Shown piece after piece: positions 26,378 to 34,998 of a DNA stretch of 64,000 bases. This stretch comes from BOG-908 sp963850605 (GTDB lineage: Bacteria > Pseudomonadota > Alphaproteobacteria > Acetobacterales > Acetobacteraceae), in contig CAWKLX010000002.1 of NCBI GenBank assembly GCA_963850605.1, forward strand, positions 62,001 to 126,000. The letters run 5' to 3'. Below the pieces are notes generated by a model. It was not told where the DNA came from, did no database searches, and was given only the letters and a program-made list of their open reading frames with translations. The position numbers and the translations under genes are program-made. Numbering within the stretch: the stretch's first letter is position 1; every line of letters begins with the position of its first letter.

Positions 26378-27330
26378 GCGATTTCAGCGTCGTCGTCCCC
26401 GCCTATAACCGCGCGGCCCTGATTGGCGAGACGCTGGACGCAGTATTGGGCCAGGTGCCGGCGCCGGCGGAGGTGATCGTGGTCGATGACGGCTCGACGG
26501 ACGACACGCAAGCGCGCCTGGCGGTTTGGCACGACCGGGTGCGGGTGCTGCGCATTGCCAATAGCGGGGACATGGTGGCGCGCAATGTCGGGCTGCGCGC
26601 GACAATCAGCCCGCGCGTGGCGTTCTGCGACAGCGACGACGTTTGGCAGCCCGGCCATTTGGCGGAGATGGCGCGGCTGTGGGGCGCGGTGCCCGATCTC
26701 ATCTCGGCCTACAGCAATTTTCGCATCCTACAGGACGGCGCGGTCTCGGCGGCCGACAAGTTCTCGGGTGCGCCGCGGGATTTTTTCGCGGGCGCGCGGC
26801 GGCCTGCCCCGGGGCTGGGCGTATTCGATCGGCCGGTGGTGAACCGCTTGCTGGTGTTCCAGCCATTCTTTCCCTCCTGCATGGTGGTGGACCGGGCCGC
26901 GTTCCTGGCGCTGGGCGGCTACGATGAGGGGGTGAGCCGGATACTTGGCTGCGACCTGGCGACCGCCCTGCGGGTCGCGAACCACGCGCTGGGGTTCATC
27001 GACGCGCCAACCGTGCTGATCCGCAAGCATTCCGGTAATATCTCGGCCAATGTCGAGCGCATGAATCTTGGCGATGCCCAGGTGCTGGCTTACGTGCTGG
27101 CAACCCGGCCCGAACTGGCGCCGCTCGCGCCGCTGTTTCGGGACAGTATTTCGACCAGACGCGGGGCCGCGTTCGACAGTGCGTTCGACCGCCGGGATTT
27201 TGCTGCCGTGCGGGCCATTGCCGCGCTGGAACCGGCGCCCCGCATGACCGCGAAACGCCGCGCCAAGCGCGCCATCGCCAGCCTGCCCGGGAGCGCCGGC
27301 CGCGGCGTAGCCGGCCTGTTGAGCAGGTAG
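26374..27330 (+). CDS. Glycosyltransferase family 2 protein
   Basis: 318 residues. Classic GT2 start DFSVVVPAYNRAALIGETLD, EVIVVDDGSTDDTQARLA (nucleotide-binding Asp), and the DxD region RVAFCDSDDVWQPGHL. An acceptor-side segment includes FFPSCMVVDRAAFLALGGYD. TTG start at 26374 overlaps the flippase stop, so the two are co-translated. Acts in the polysaccharide pathway; donor and acceptor unknown. About 200 gene-free bases follow before the YXWGXW gene. Confidence 0.85.
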   Translation: MSDFSVVVPAYNRAALIGETLDAVLGQVPAPAEVIVVDDGSTDDTQARLAVWHDRVRVLRIANSGDMVARNVGLRATISPRVAFCDSDDVWQPGHLAEMARLWGAVPDLISAYSNFRILQDGAVSAADKFSGAPRDFFAGARRPAPGLGVFDRPVVNRLLVFQPFFPSCMVVDRAAFLALGGYDEGVSRILGCDLATALRVANHALGFIDAPTVLIRKHSGNISANVERMNLGDAQVLAYVLATRPELAPLAPLFRDSISTRRGAAFDSAFDRRDFAAVRAIAALEPAPRMTAKRRAKRAIASLPGSAGRGVAGLLSR

Positions 27331-27538
27331 GCGCATGAGCAGGACTTCATTGTAACCGCGGGGCCAGGAACTTTCGCCGCAACGCGGCGTAGCGAGCGCT
27401 TGTGCCCGCCTCGTCGCGCCGGGCAAGTAACATCACCACAGATTCGCCGCAGTCCGGCAACACTATGACGCACGCTGCTTGCTTGTCCCAGTCAATCCAC
27501 AGTCCCAGTTTCGGATAGTCTCACCAAGGATTACGACC

Positions 27539-28684
27539 ATGCGAACCCTTCATCTGCTTTCCGCCTCCGCGTTGACCATGGCCGTATTGGCCGCGCCCAT
27601 GGTGCTGACACCAACCCATCCTGCCCAGGCCCAATTCGGCGTGGGCGTCAGCATCACGGTGGCTCCGCCGCCGTTGCCGGTTTACGAGCAGCCGCCCTTG
27701 CCGGCGCCGGGCTATCTGTGGACACCGGGCTACTGGGCCTACGGCGAAGCCGGCTATTATTGGATACCCGGAACCTGGGTGGAGCCGCCTTCGGTCGGCT
27801 TGCTCTGGACGCCTGGCTACTGGGGCTTCAACAACGGAGTCTACCTGTTCAATGCCGGTTACTGGGGGCCGCATGTCGGCTTTTACGGCGGCATCAACTA
27901 CGGCTTCGGCTATGGCGGCTTCGGCTATGAGGGCGGCGAGTGGCGTGGCGGCGGATTTTTCTACAACTCGGCGGTGAACCGCTTCGGACCGGGCGTGCAC
28001 ATAACGAACGTGTATAATCGCACGGTGATCAACAACACCACGGTCAACCGCGTCAGCTTCAACGGCCCGAACGGGATAAATGCGCGCCCGCGGCCCGAGG
28101 AGTTGAACTATGCGCACGAGCAGCACGTGCAACCGACAGCACAGCAGCAGCAGCACCAGCAAGCTGCGGCGCGGAACCCGGAGCTGCGCTCCTCGGTCAA
28201 TCATGGCAATCCGGCGATCGCCGCCACCGCGCGTCCCGCGGACTTCAGGGGGCCGGGCGTTGTGCCGGCGCGCGCGGCGGGCACGCCGGCGGCCCGTCCG
28301 GGCGAGGCGGCGCGTCCGGGTGAGGCAGCCCGCGCGGGTGAACCGGCTCGGGCCAACACTGCGGCTGAGCGAGCGGGCGCCGCCCGGCCAGGTGAGCGGG
28401 TAGGCGAGGCGCGGCCTGCCGTGCACACGCCGTCCAGCCCGGTGCACCCGAACGGTCCGGCGCACGCGCCGGTCCGGCCCGTCTCGGCGCCGCGGCCCAT
28501 GGGCATGGCCCATCCCGGCGGCATGGCGCCGCGTCCGATGGGGATGCCCGGTCCGCGTCCGATGATGGGGGGTCCTGGCCCGCGTCCGATGGGGGCTGGC
28601 GCTCCGCATCCGGGTGGTGGCGGCGCGCCTCATCCGGCGGCAGCGCCGCATGGGGGCGGCGGCGAGCACGGTCCGCATCACTGA
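27539..28684 (+). CDS. YXWGXW repeat-containing secreted protein
   Basis: 381 residues. Signal peptide near 1-30 (LTMAVLAAPMVLTPTHPAQA). Tandem aromatic repeats follow: GYLWTPGYWAYGEAGYYWIP, GLLWTPGYWGFNNGVYLF, GYWGPHVGFYGGINYGFGYG. Then a NVYNRTVINNTTVNRVSF segment and a long low-complexity tail rich in Pro, Ala, Arg, His and Gly. This family is frequent in Acetobacteraceae and Burkholderiales; function unknown. ATG 27539 follows AAGGA at the right distance. An intrinsic terminator follows. Confidence 0.85.
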   Translation: MRTLHLLSASALTMAVLAAPMVLTPTHPAQAQFGVGVSITVAPPPLPVYEQPPLPAPGYLWTPGYWAYGEAGYYWIPGTWVEPPSVGLLWTPGYWGFNNGVYLFNAGYWGPHVGFYGGINYGFGYGGFGYEGGEWRGGGFFYNSAVNRFGPGVHITNVYNRTVINNTTVNRVSFNGPNGINARPRPEELNYAHEQHVQPTAQQQQHQQAAARNPELRSSVNHGNPAIAATARPADFRGPGVVPARAAGTPAARPGEAARPGEAARAGEPARANTAAERAGAARPGERVGEARPAVHTPSSPVHPNGPAHAPVRPVSAPRPMGMAHPGGMAPRPMGMPGPRPMMGGPGPRPMGAGAPHPGGGGAPHPAAAPHGGGGEHGPHH

Positions 28685-28710
28685 CATCTGGTTAGCTGAA
28701 TGAAAAGGAG

Positions 28711-28743
28711 GGCCGGTCCGGCGAAAGCGGGATCGGCCTTTCT
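28711..28743 (+). terminator. Intrinsic terminator after the YXWGXW gene
   Basis: Hairpin GGCCGGTCCGGC-GAAA-GCGGGATCGGCC (two mismatches in a 12-bp stem, GNRA-like loop) followed by TTTCT, 26 bases after the stop. It abuts the 3' end of the convergent glycosyltransferase and may serve both. Confidence 0.65.
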
Positions 28744-29848
28744 ACTGCCTTCGGGTATTCGCGTGATCCGACACGACTTGACGGAAAACCTCGAGTTGCC
28801 CGGCGCTGACCGCGTCCCAGCTGAAACCTTCCGCATAGCGCCTGGTGGCCGCGCGGTCAGGCGGCGCGCGCTCCCAAGCGCAAACGGCCTCGGCGAGCGC
28901 AGCGGCCGACCTTTCGCCGGCGATCAGGCCCGCTTCGGGACGCTGCACAACTTCGGGGTTGCCGGGTATCGGGCTGGCGATCACCGGTGTGCCGCACGCC
29001 ATGGATTCGAGCAGGACGTTCGCCCATCCCTCCCTTGAGGAGGCGAGCACCGACAGGTCGGCAGCGCTGTAGAGCGATGCCAGTTTCTGATGCGGCAGCG
29101 GTCCTAGCAGACGAACCCGGTCGGCGACCCCGAGCTTGGCCGCGAGGGCTTGCAGGGCCGTCCGCTCCGGCCCTTCGCCGGCGATGAGCAAGCGCCATTC
29201 TGGCAGCGTGGTCAGGGCTTCGATCGTGAGCGCGTGGCCTTTACGCTCGATCAGCGCCCCTACCGACACCAAGGTGCGGCCTTCAATTCCGAATTGGTGG
29301 CGCGCTTCGGCCCGATCCTGCGGGTGAAACATCTCCAGATCGACACCGTTGCGCAGAACGCACACCCGGGTCTGCGCGATGCCGAGCTGGGCCATGGCCT
29401 GGCGCAGGCCGTCGCTGACCGCGATCAGGCCGGCGGCCCCCTCGGCGGCGCGCAGGATCATCCGGCGGGCGGCCGCGTAGTCCGGGAACTGCGTGATGTC
29501 GGAACCCCGGGCGGTGACGACGACGGGAAGGCCGAAGCGCTGGCCCAGCCGGACTGCGGCTACACCGTCCGGAAAGAAGTAATGCGCGTCGATCGCGTCG
29601 AAACGTTCACCCGACGCCAGCAGGCGGGCGAGCGCCCTTGCCGCGGACCGATAGAGCAAGGCAGGCGAGACATGCATGCCGATGGCGGGAACGGCCAGCC
29701 AGCGCGGATGCAGTAGGCGAATGCCGTGCCGGCGCTCCTCGACGGGCGTTCGTATGGACCGCCCGGGAAACCAGGCCGCCGGCGAAAGCACTGTGGCACT
29801 GGCTTGCCCGGTGGCAATCAGATGGCGCAATCGATTTTCGACGAACAC
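28742..29848 (-). CDS. Glycosyltransferase family 4 protein (N-terminus probably longer)
   Basis: At least 368 residues. Features: DAIDAHYFFPDGVAAVRLG, VVTARGSDITQFPDY, VCVLRNGVDLEMFHP, LVSVGALIERKGHALTIEAL, LLIAGEGPERTALQALAAKL, and the EX7E-like SREGWANVLLESMACGTP. The frame stays open upstream of the GTG at 29848 and reads LRLLTFTTLYPSAARPNHG, exactly how this family begins, but the expected start codon is ATA (near 29917) rather than ATG. So a base change at the start, or use of GTG 29848, must be assumed. Acts in polysaccharide assembly; sugar unknown. Confidence 0.83.
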   Translation of the reverse strand: MFVENRLRHLIATGQASATVLSPAAWFPGRSIRTPVEERRHGIRLLHPRWLAVPAIGMHVSPALLYRSAARALARLLASGERFDAIDAHYFFPDGVAAVRLGQRFGLPVVVTARGSDITQFPDYAAARRMILRAAEGAAGLIAVSDGLRQAMAQLGIAQTRVCVLRNGVDLEMFHPQDRAEARHQFGIEGRTLVSVGALIERKGHALTIEALTTLPEWRLLIAGEGPERTALQALAAKLGVADRVRLLGPLPHQKLASLYSAADLSVLASSREGWANVLLESMACGTPVIASPIPGNPEVVQRPEAGLIAGERSAAALAEAVCAWERAPPDRAATRRYAEGFSWDAVSAGQLEVFRQVVSDHANTRRQ

Positions 29849-29932
29849 GCCGTGGTTCGGACGTGCAGCGCTCGGGTAGAGCGTCGTGAAGGTGAGCAGC
29901 CTGAGTATGACCGCTCACCCGCGCATGTGGCC

Positions 29933-30085
29933 TTAGTGCTTGGCGTTGTCCGCCGCGCCCGTCACCGCATGACCGGCGCTCGAGACATCCTGGCCGGCTC
30001 CGGCCACCGTGTTGCACGCGCTGAGAAGGGTGGCCGCACCCATCAGCAGGGCGGCGGTGAAGACGGCGGTGATCGAACGCGGCAT
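29933..30085 (-). CDS. Entericidin A/B family lipoprotein
   Basis: 50-residue lipoprotein. Signal MPRSITAVFTAALLMGAATL with lipobox LSAC, then NTVAGAGQDVSSAGHAVTGA, the entericidin pattern. Small membrane-associated lipoproteins; an antidote/bacteriolysis role was proposed for the E. coli pair, but the function here is unknown. ATG 30085 follows AGGAGA on the coding strand; the open frame upstream is ignored. Confidence 0.85.
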   Translation of the reverse strand: MPRSITAVFTAALLMGAATLLSACNTVAGAGQDVSSAGHAVTGAADNAKH

Positions 30086-30179
30086 GACCAAAAATCTCCT
30101 GCAAGCCGGGCCCTTGCCCGGATGCTTGCACAACGTAACGTCACCGCGAGAGTTCGCAACTTGCGTGTGGCCGCCGCAA

Positions 30180-31100
30180 CTAGCCGCCGAGTGTTGCCAA
30201 ACCCACACCCAGTAGAGCGAGGAGCAGAAGCGTGAATCCGAGTGAGGAGAGCACGAAAAGCAAGCTCATCCTGAGAAGCGTGCCGGCAACCCCGGTCCGA
30301 TAGGTGCCGCGCATATGAGCGAAGAGGTGCACTGGTGCGGCGAGCAACAGCAGCCAGGCCGAGGGCGACGTCACCGATCGCAGCAGCGTAGCCGTCGTGA
30401 ACAGCAGCGCCGCGAAAGAGAGCGAGTGCATGGTGAACACCAGGTGGTCGAATAGGACGACGCCGCGCCGGCGCACGAACAGCGCCGCCAGTATCAGCGC
30501 GGAGATCGGCAGCATGAAGACGGCGAAGGTTTCCGCCCGCTCGCGCATGGCGCGCGCCAGCTCCTCCGGATGGTCGGCGGCGCGGCCGAGATGAACGCGT
30601 AGCCAGTCCGTCATGGTGGCATCGGCCGACGTCCCCAGGCCTTGCACGTGTGCGCCCAGCACCGCCGATCTGGCTCCTTCAACGTCCTTCTTGTCCTCCG
30701 GACTCAGCTGGTCGAAATGGAACGCGCCGCGGTCAAACTTGACGATGCGGCCAGTGTGTTCGCTGACGACAAAGACGAGGAATACGGCAACCAGGAACAG
30801 GCGCAGCGGCGGGATCTGCGGGGCGCGTTTGCCGGCCAGGTAGTCGCGGGTCAGGCGCGCCGGCTGAACGATCAGGCGGCCAAGGGTTCGCCACAGCCTG
30901 CCGTCGGCATGAAAGAAGCTCTCAATCGTCTCGCCGATCATATGGCTGGCGTGGCGATGGAAATCGAAGCCGGACTGGCCGCAGGCGTGGCACCAGGGGC
31001 CTTGCAGGACAGTGCCGCAATTGGCGCACGGCGTGCCGGGCGGCAGGGAGTGATGGCGGCGCCAGGCGAGGAAACCCTGGCCCTGGTGGGTGTCCGGCAC
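30180..31100 (-). CDS. DUF3667-like membrane protein with N-terminal zinc ribbon
   Basis: 306 residues. A zinc-ribbon-like motif opens the protein (PCANCGTVLQGPWCHACGQSG), followed by the FFHADGRLWRTLGRLIVQPA segment with RDYLAGKRAPQIPPLRLFL, and several membrane helices. This matches the DUF3667 family pattern, function unknown. GTG start at 31100. It is last but one in a run of minus-strand envelope genes. Confidence 0.75.
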   Translation of the reverse strand: MPDTHQGQGFLAWRRHHSLPPGTPCANCGTVLQGPWCHACGQSGFDFHRHASHMIGETIESFFHADGRLWRTLGRLIVQPARLTRDYLAGKRAPQIPPLRLFLVAVFLVFVVSEHTGRIVKFDRGAFHFDQLSPEDKKDVEGARSAVLGAHVQGLGTSADATMTDWLRVHLGRAADHPEELARAMRERAETFAVFMLPISALILAALFVRRRGVVLFDHLVFTMHSLSFAALLFTTATLLRSVTSPSAWLLLLAAPVHLFAHMRGTYRTGVAGTLLRMSLLFVLSSLGFTLLLLALLGVGLATLGG

Positions 31101-31129
31101 CGCCCTGACGCCGTGTGCGGCCGGTGCGC

Positions 31130-31516
31130 CTAGCCGCCGATCCGAATTTCGACGCGGCGGCTTTCGACGCCCGGGTCGTCGCCAGTCTGGCCACGGCCGT
31201 GGCGGGTGATGCGGGCGGGCGCCACACCGTCGGCCACGAGCGCGTCGGCCACACGCGCGGCACGGGCGCGGGACAGTTCGATGTCGGCCTGCTTGCTGCC
31301 GTCGCTATCGGTCCAGCCCAGCACCGTCACGGCGGCCGATGGCTGCGCCTGGGCGGCGGCAGCGGCACGGGCGACGACATCGGTCGCCGAAGGCTCGAGT
31401 GCCGAGGAGCGTTCGGCGAAGAACACGATATAGCCCGGGGCAACGGTCGGGGCGCGCGGGGACATCATGCAGGCGGACAGACCGAGCAGGATCAGCCCGG
31501 CGAAGAACATGCGCAT
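31130..31516 (-). CDS. OmpA family lipoprotein (peptidoglycan-binding domain)
   Basis: 128 residues. Lipoprotein signal MRMFFAGLILLGLSAC. The rest is one OmpA C-terminal domain: IVFFAERSSALEPSATDVV, VTVLGWTDSDGSKQADIELS, SRARAARVADALVADGVA, and the Arg pair near the end (ESRRVEIRI). It should anchor to the outer membrane and bind peptidoglycan from the periplasm. Start ATG 31516 was chosen because the lipoprotein signal starts there. Spaced 26 bases from the upstream DUF6481 gene. Confidence 0.87.
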   Translation of the reverse strand: MRMFFAGLILLGLSACMMSPRAPTVAPGYIVFFAERSSALEPSATDVVARAAAAAQAQPSAAVTVLGWTDSDGSKQADIELSRARAARVADALVADGVAPARITRHGRGQTGDDPGVESRRVEIRIGG

Positions 31517-31542
31517 TCTGGCTGGTTCCTGACGTGGAGAGG

Positions 31543-31911
31543 TCATCGGCTGCGGGCTTTGCGGGCGGCGTAGCGCGCGTCGCGGGCGGCTTGGCGCTGC
31601 GCCTTGAGTTCCAGGTCTCGCGCTGCTTGTTCGGCGGCACGCTGGGCCTCCTCGGCGGCACGTTTTTGCGCCTCGAGATCCCGCGCTGCCTGTTCGGCGG
31701 CCAAGCGGGCGGCCTCGGCCTCCTTTTGCACGCGGCGTTCGGCGGCGCGCTGCTCGCGGGCGGCGGCGATGGCGGCGCGCTCGGCCGCGCGGGCCAGCAC
31801 CGCCGGGTCGTCCGGTGGCGGCTTGGCCTTGAATTTTTCCAGCAACGCTTTCTTGGCGTTGGCCGACTCGGTCGCGCGGTCGGTGAACTGGCTTCCCTTG
31901 AAGGCACTCAT
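31543..31911 (-). CDS. DUF6481 family coiled-coil protein
   Basis: 122 residues, starts MSAFKGSQFTDRATESANAK and continues with an Ala/Glu/Arg/Gln-rich helix. A short internal duplication is visible (AEQAARDLEAQKRA and AEQAARDLELKAQR). Predicted cytoplasmic coiled coil. The opening GSQFTDRATESANAKKALLE is the alphaproteobacterial DUF6481 pattern; function unknown. The repeat pair is also visible at DNA level. Confidence 0.75.
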   Translation of the reverse strand: MSAFKGSQFTDRATESANAKKALLEKFKAKPPPDDPAVLARAAERAAIAAAREQRAAERRVQKEAEAARLAAEQAARDLEAQKRAAEEAQRAAEQAARDLELKAQRQAARDARYAARKARSR

Positions 31912-31998
31912 CTTTGGGCGGGTTATCCTGGCTGTGGTGCGGGCGACATATCATGCCTGGGCCCGCTTGGCGCTAGCCAAGCGTGCGACCGGTATGTG

Positions 31999-32382
31999 TC
32001 AGGCAGCCATGTCGGCGCCGGTCCTGACCGGCGCGAGCGAGGCCGACTCCGCATCCGAAAACACGCGGCTGCGGGTCAGGAAGCGCACGCCCAGCGGTGC
32101 TTCCAGCGAAAACCCGCCGCCGCGGCCGGGCACCACGTCGATGATCAGCTGGGTGTGCGCCCAATACTCGAATTGGGCGGCGCCGATATAGACCGGCGCG
32201 CCGGCGATACGGCCCAGATAGACGTCCTGCGCGCCGACCCGGAATTCGCCGAGCGGGTAGCACATGGGCGAGCTGCCGTCGCAGCAGCCGCCGGATTGAT
32301 GGAACAGCAGGTCGCCGTGCTGGGCGCGCAGCCGGGCGATCACCTGTTCGGCTTCTTGGGTGACGGTCACGCGCTCCACCAT
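31999..32382 (-). CDS. DUF779 domain-containing protein
   Basis: 127 residues. DUF779 features: VTVTQEAEQVIARLRAQHGD, LLFHQSGGCCDGSSPMCYP with clustered Cys, and QFEYWAHTQLIIDVVPGRGG, FSLEAPLGVRFLTRSRVF. The family is usually encoded beside an aldehyde dehydrogenase, but none is adjacent here. ATG 32382 lies 14 bases after the stop of the upstream OmpA-type gene. The Cys pattern suggests a metal site (inference). Confidence 0.83.
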   Translation of the reverse strand: MVERVTVTQEAEQVIARLRAQHGDLLFHQSGGCCDGSSPMCYPLGEFRVGAQDVYLGRIAGAPVYIGAAQFEYWAHTQLIIDVVPGRGGGFSLEAPLGVRFLTRSRVFSDAESASLAPVRTGADMAA

Positions 32383-32396
32383 GGCTTCGGCCCCGT

Positions 32397-33878
32397 TCAG
32401 TTGCGCAGAAACACCTCCACGCGGCGGTTCTTTTCGCGGCCTGCCTCGGTACCGTTGTCGGCCACGGGCAGGTCCGAGCCGAACGAGACGATCTGGCCGG
32501 GTGGCAGGCCGCGCCGTGCGAACACTTCGGCCACGGCCTGCGCCCGTTGCTGCGCCAAGGCAAGGTTGGCCTCCGGCGTGCCCTGATTGTCGGCGAAACC
32601 CATGAGGACCAGGTGGCTGGACGGGGTGTGGTCCGACATCATGAAATTCCACACCCGATCCACCTCGCGCGCGCTGTGCAGATCGAGCTTGTTGGAGCTG
32701 GGCTCGAAGTGCAGGTCTGCAGCCAGGCGCGTGGCGCCGGTGACGAGCGCGCGGTAGCGGTCTTTCGGCGTGAGCGGGGCAGGTGGCGCTGCCGGGGCGG
32801 GTGGGGCTTCGGGCGCCACGTGCAGTTTGACGAAACCGGCCTGCGCCACCGCGTCCTGGCCTTCCGGGGAGAGCACGAAGGCGGCAAAGCGGGCGGCGAA
32901 CGGGTTGGCATGGCCGGCCGGGGTGGTCAGCGTGATGTGGTGCACCAGCGGATAGAGACCGTTGGCAACCGCGGACGGTGTTGGCAACGCGGGGCGCGCA
33001 CCCAGGGAAGCAATGGCCAGCGCGCGGGTGCCCGCCGCCGGAACGGTAGTCAGCAGCGACAGCGCGTCCGGATCCGCGGCGACGCGGGCCGCCGCATCGG
33101 TCGATTGGATCAGGTGGATAGCGCCGCCGGGGCCGCCCAGCTGGGACCAGCGCGTAATGCTGCCACCCTGCACACCGCGCAACTGCGTTTCGGTCATCGC
33201 GGGAAGCGGGTTGCGGGCATTGACCACGACGTAGGTCGGGCTGAGCGCCACCGCGTCGGCACCCGCTTGTCCCGCAGCCAGCCCGAGCACACCATCGCCG
33301 CTAGCCTGGTTGCCAGTGGCGAGCGAAATGGCCTCCGGGCGGCCAACGCGCATGCCGGTGACCAGCGTTTCCTCCGGCTTGCCGCCAGGGGCGGTGCCGA
33401 GTTCGCCATCGCCCAGGCTGCTCAGGTAGGCGGCGGCCAGCTTGGACATGAGCGGGGCGGCCAGCGCGGGGCCGGTCAGGTGCAGCAGCACCGCCTGCTC
33501 CGGCTTGGGTGCGGCGGCGGCCGGGGCTGTGACACTAGGCGGCGCTGCGGCGACCTGCGCGGGGGCGGCTGCATTTGGCGCCGGACCGGGCCCGGGCTGG
33601 ACAGTTTTGGTCGCGCGCGCAATCTGCTGCGGCGGCCTGGCGGGGCTAGACAGGCGGTAGCCGGCATAAAGGCCGCCGGCGACCAGCACTAGAACGCCCA
33701 CAATGCCGGCTCCCACCAGACCAGAACGGCCGGCGCCGGCCTGGACAGGCGGCGGGCGCAGCGGGCGGGCGCATTCGGGGCAGACGAAATCCTGGCCGAT
33801 CTTGACTTCGATGTCGCGCTTGGCGGCGGCCAGCGAGCAGTAGTCAACATTGGTGCAGCGTCCGCGGGTATAGGCCAT
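32397..33878 (-). CDS. Periplasmic substrate-binding / OmpA fusion protein with N-terminal zinc ribbon
   Basis: 493 residues. N-terminal Cys motif (CTNVDYC ... FVCPECARPL), a membrane helix near 52-73, an Ala/Pro linker, a PstS-like substrate-binding domain (~130-350; AVLLHLTGPALAAPLMSKLA, ALSPTYVVVNARNPLP, TRWSQLGGPGG), and an OmpA domain (~370-493; LHFEPSSNKLDLHSAREV, GFADNQGTPEANLALAQQRA, ending KNRRVEVFLRN). One end faces the cytoplasm, the other binds a ligand and the wall. Resembles proteins annotated as phosphate ABC transporter substrate-binding/OmpA family, but ligand and role are unknown. No transporter genes are adjacent. Confidence 0.78.
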   Translation of the reverse strand: MAYTRGRCTNVDYCSLAAAKRDIEVKIGQDFVCPECARPLRPPPVQAGAGRSGLVGAGIVGVLVLVAGGLYAGYRLSSPARPPQQIARATKTVQPGPGPAPNAAAPAQVAAAPPSVTAPAAAAPKPEQAVLLHLTGPALAAPLMSKLAAAYLSSLGDGELGTAPGGKPEETLVTGMRVGRPEAISLATGNQASGDGVLGLAAGQAGADAVALSPTYVVVNARNPLPAMTETQLRGVQGGSITRWSQLGGPGGAIHLIQSTDAAARVAADPDALSLLTTVPAAGTRALAIASLGARPALPTPSAVANGLYPLVHHITLTTPAGHANPFAARFAAFVLSPEGQDAVAQAGFVKLHVAPEAPPAPAAPPAPLTPKDRYRALVTGATRLAADLHFEPSSNKLDLHSAREVDRVWNFMMSDHTPSSHLVLMGFADNQGTPEANLALAQQRAQAVAEVFARRGLPPGQIVSFGSDLPVADNGTEAGREKNRRVEVFLRN

Positions 33879-33967
33879 GGTGTCCTGTGGGGTTGCGGGT
33901 CGGGCTGGCGGACCGATCTTTGAGTGAAACGAGCGCGTCGAGCAAGATGGGCGCCCCGAACTGCCGC

Positions 33968-34552
33968 TTATTGGTCACAGCCGGCGTGCGGCGAGAGCTC
34001 GGCGGCGCGGAAGCAGTGCGCGTAATGGTCGTCCACAACGCCTGCTGCCTGCAGGTAGGCGTAGACGATGGTGGAGCCGACGAACGAAAAACCGCGCGCC
34101 TTCAAGGCGGCACTGACCGTATCGGACAAGGCGGTGCGCGCCGGCAGCCGCGCGTCCGGGCCGCGCCGTGTCACGACCGGCTGTCCGCCCGTGTGGGCCC
34201 AGAGCCAGGCCGCAAAACTGCCGGCCTCCCGCTGCACGGCCAGGAAGGCACGCGCGTTGCCGACCGTGGCGGCGATCTTGCCGCGGTGACGCACGATGCC
34301 GGGGTTCTGGGCCAGCGCCTCGATGTCCGCGCCGCTGAATGCGGCCACCGCCTTCGGATCGAAACCGGCAAAGGCCGCGCGATAGCCTTCGCGCTTGCGC
34401 AAAATGGTCTCCCAGCTGAGGCCGGCTTGCGCGCCTTCCAGGGTCAGCAGCTCGAACAGGGACCTGTCGTCGTCATGTCTGGTCCCCCATTCGGTGTCGT
34501 GATAGCCGATGGAAGGTTCTTGGCGCGCCCAGGGACAGCGCTGCTTGTCCAT
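33968..34552 (-). CDS. tag: DNA-3-methyladenine glycosylase I
   Basis: 194 residues, helix-hairpin-helix-type glycosylase removing 3-methyladenine from DNA. Signature MDKQRCPWARQEPSIGYHDT, EWGTRHDDDRSLFELLTLEG, AQAGLSWETILRKREGYR, and the zinc-binding C-terminus with YAYLQAAGVVDDHYAHCF. Zinc ligands are Cys near the N-terminus and the His/Cys set near the C-terminus. ATG 34552 was chosen over ATG 34558 because AGGAG is correctly placed for it. Divergent from the small membrane protein gene at 34611. Confidence 0.92.
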   Translation of the reverse strand: MDKQRCPWARQEPSIGYHDTEWGTRHDDDRSLFELLTLEGAQAGLSWETILRKREGYRAAFAGFDPKAVAAFSGADIEALAQNPGIVRHRGKIAATVGNARAFLAVQREAGSFAAWLWAHTGGQPVVTRRGPDARLPARTALSDTVSAALKARGFSFVGSTIVYAYLQAAGVVDDHYAHCFRAAELSPHAGCDQ

Positions 34553-34610
34553 TTTCATCTCCTGACTGGAACCACGCCACCATGCAGCGCCTCGTGCAAG
34601 CCCGTCCGCC

Positions 34611-34994
34611 ATGCTGCTGATTATTGCAATTGGCGTGCTGGGTCTGGTTGTCGTCGCGGGCGCCTGGCTGGGCGGCCAATACATCTTGCGGGACGAACCG
34701 CCGACGCGGCGCTGGCCGGGCTACCTGCACGGGGCAGCGGGGCTGGCAGGGTTCGCGGTGCTGGTCGTGGCCTTGTCCGGGGCCCCGCGCGCGGGGCATG
34801 CGGTGCGCATGGGAGCAGGCGCGTTCGGGCAGATGTCGGCCGCCCTGATCGCCGGCGCGCTGCTGGTGGCGTGCATCGTGCTGTTGCTGCATGCGCGGCG
34901 GCGCGCGGTACCTCTTGCGGTGATCGCGACGCACGGCCTGCTGGGCATTGGCGGCTATACCGTGCTGGTGACCTATCTGACGATGCTGCACTGA
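34611..34994 (+). CDS. Small membrane protein, unknown function
   Basis: 127 residues, four hydrophobic helices (IIAIGVLGLVVVAGAWLGG, GLAGFAVLVVALSG, LIAGALLVACIVLLLH, HGLLGIGGYTVLVTYL). No cysteines or signature motif I recognise. It lies 4 bases ahead of the agmatinase-like gene in the same direction, so the two are probably co-transcribed. Confidence 0.65.
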   Translation: MLLIIAIGVLGLVVVAGAWLGGQYILRDEPPTRRWPGYLHGAAGLAGFAVLVVALSGAPRAGHAVRMGAGAFGQMSAALIAGALLVACIVLLLHARRRAVPLAVIATHGLLGIGGYTVLVTYLTMLH

Positions 34995-34998
34995 CACG

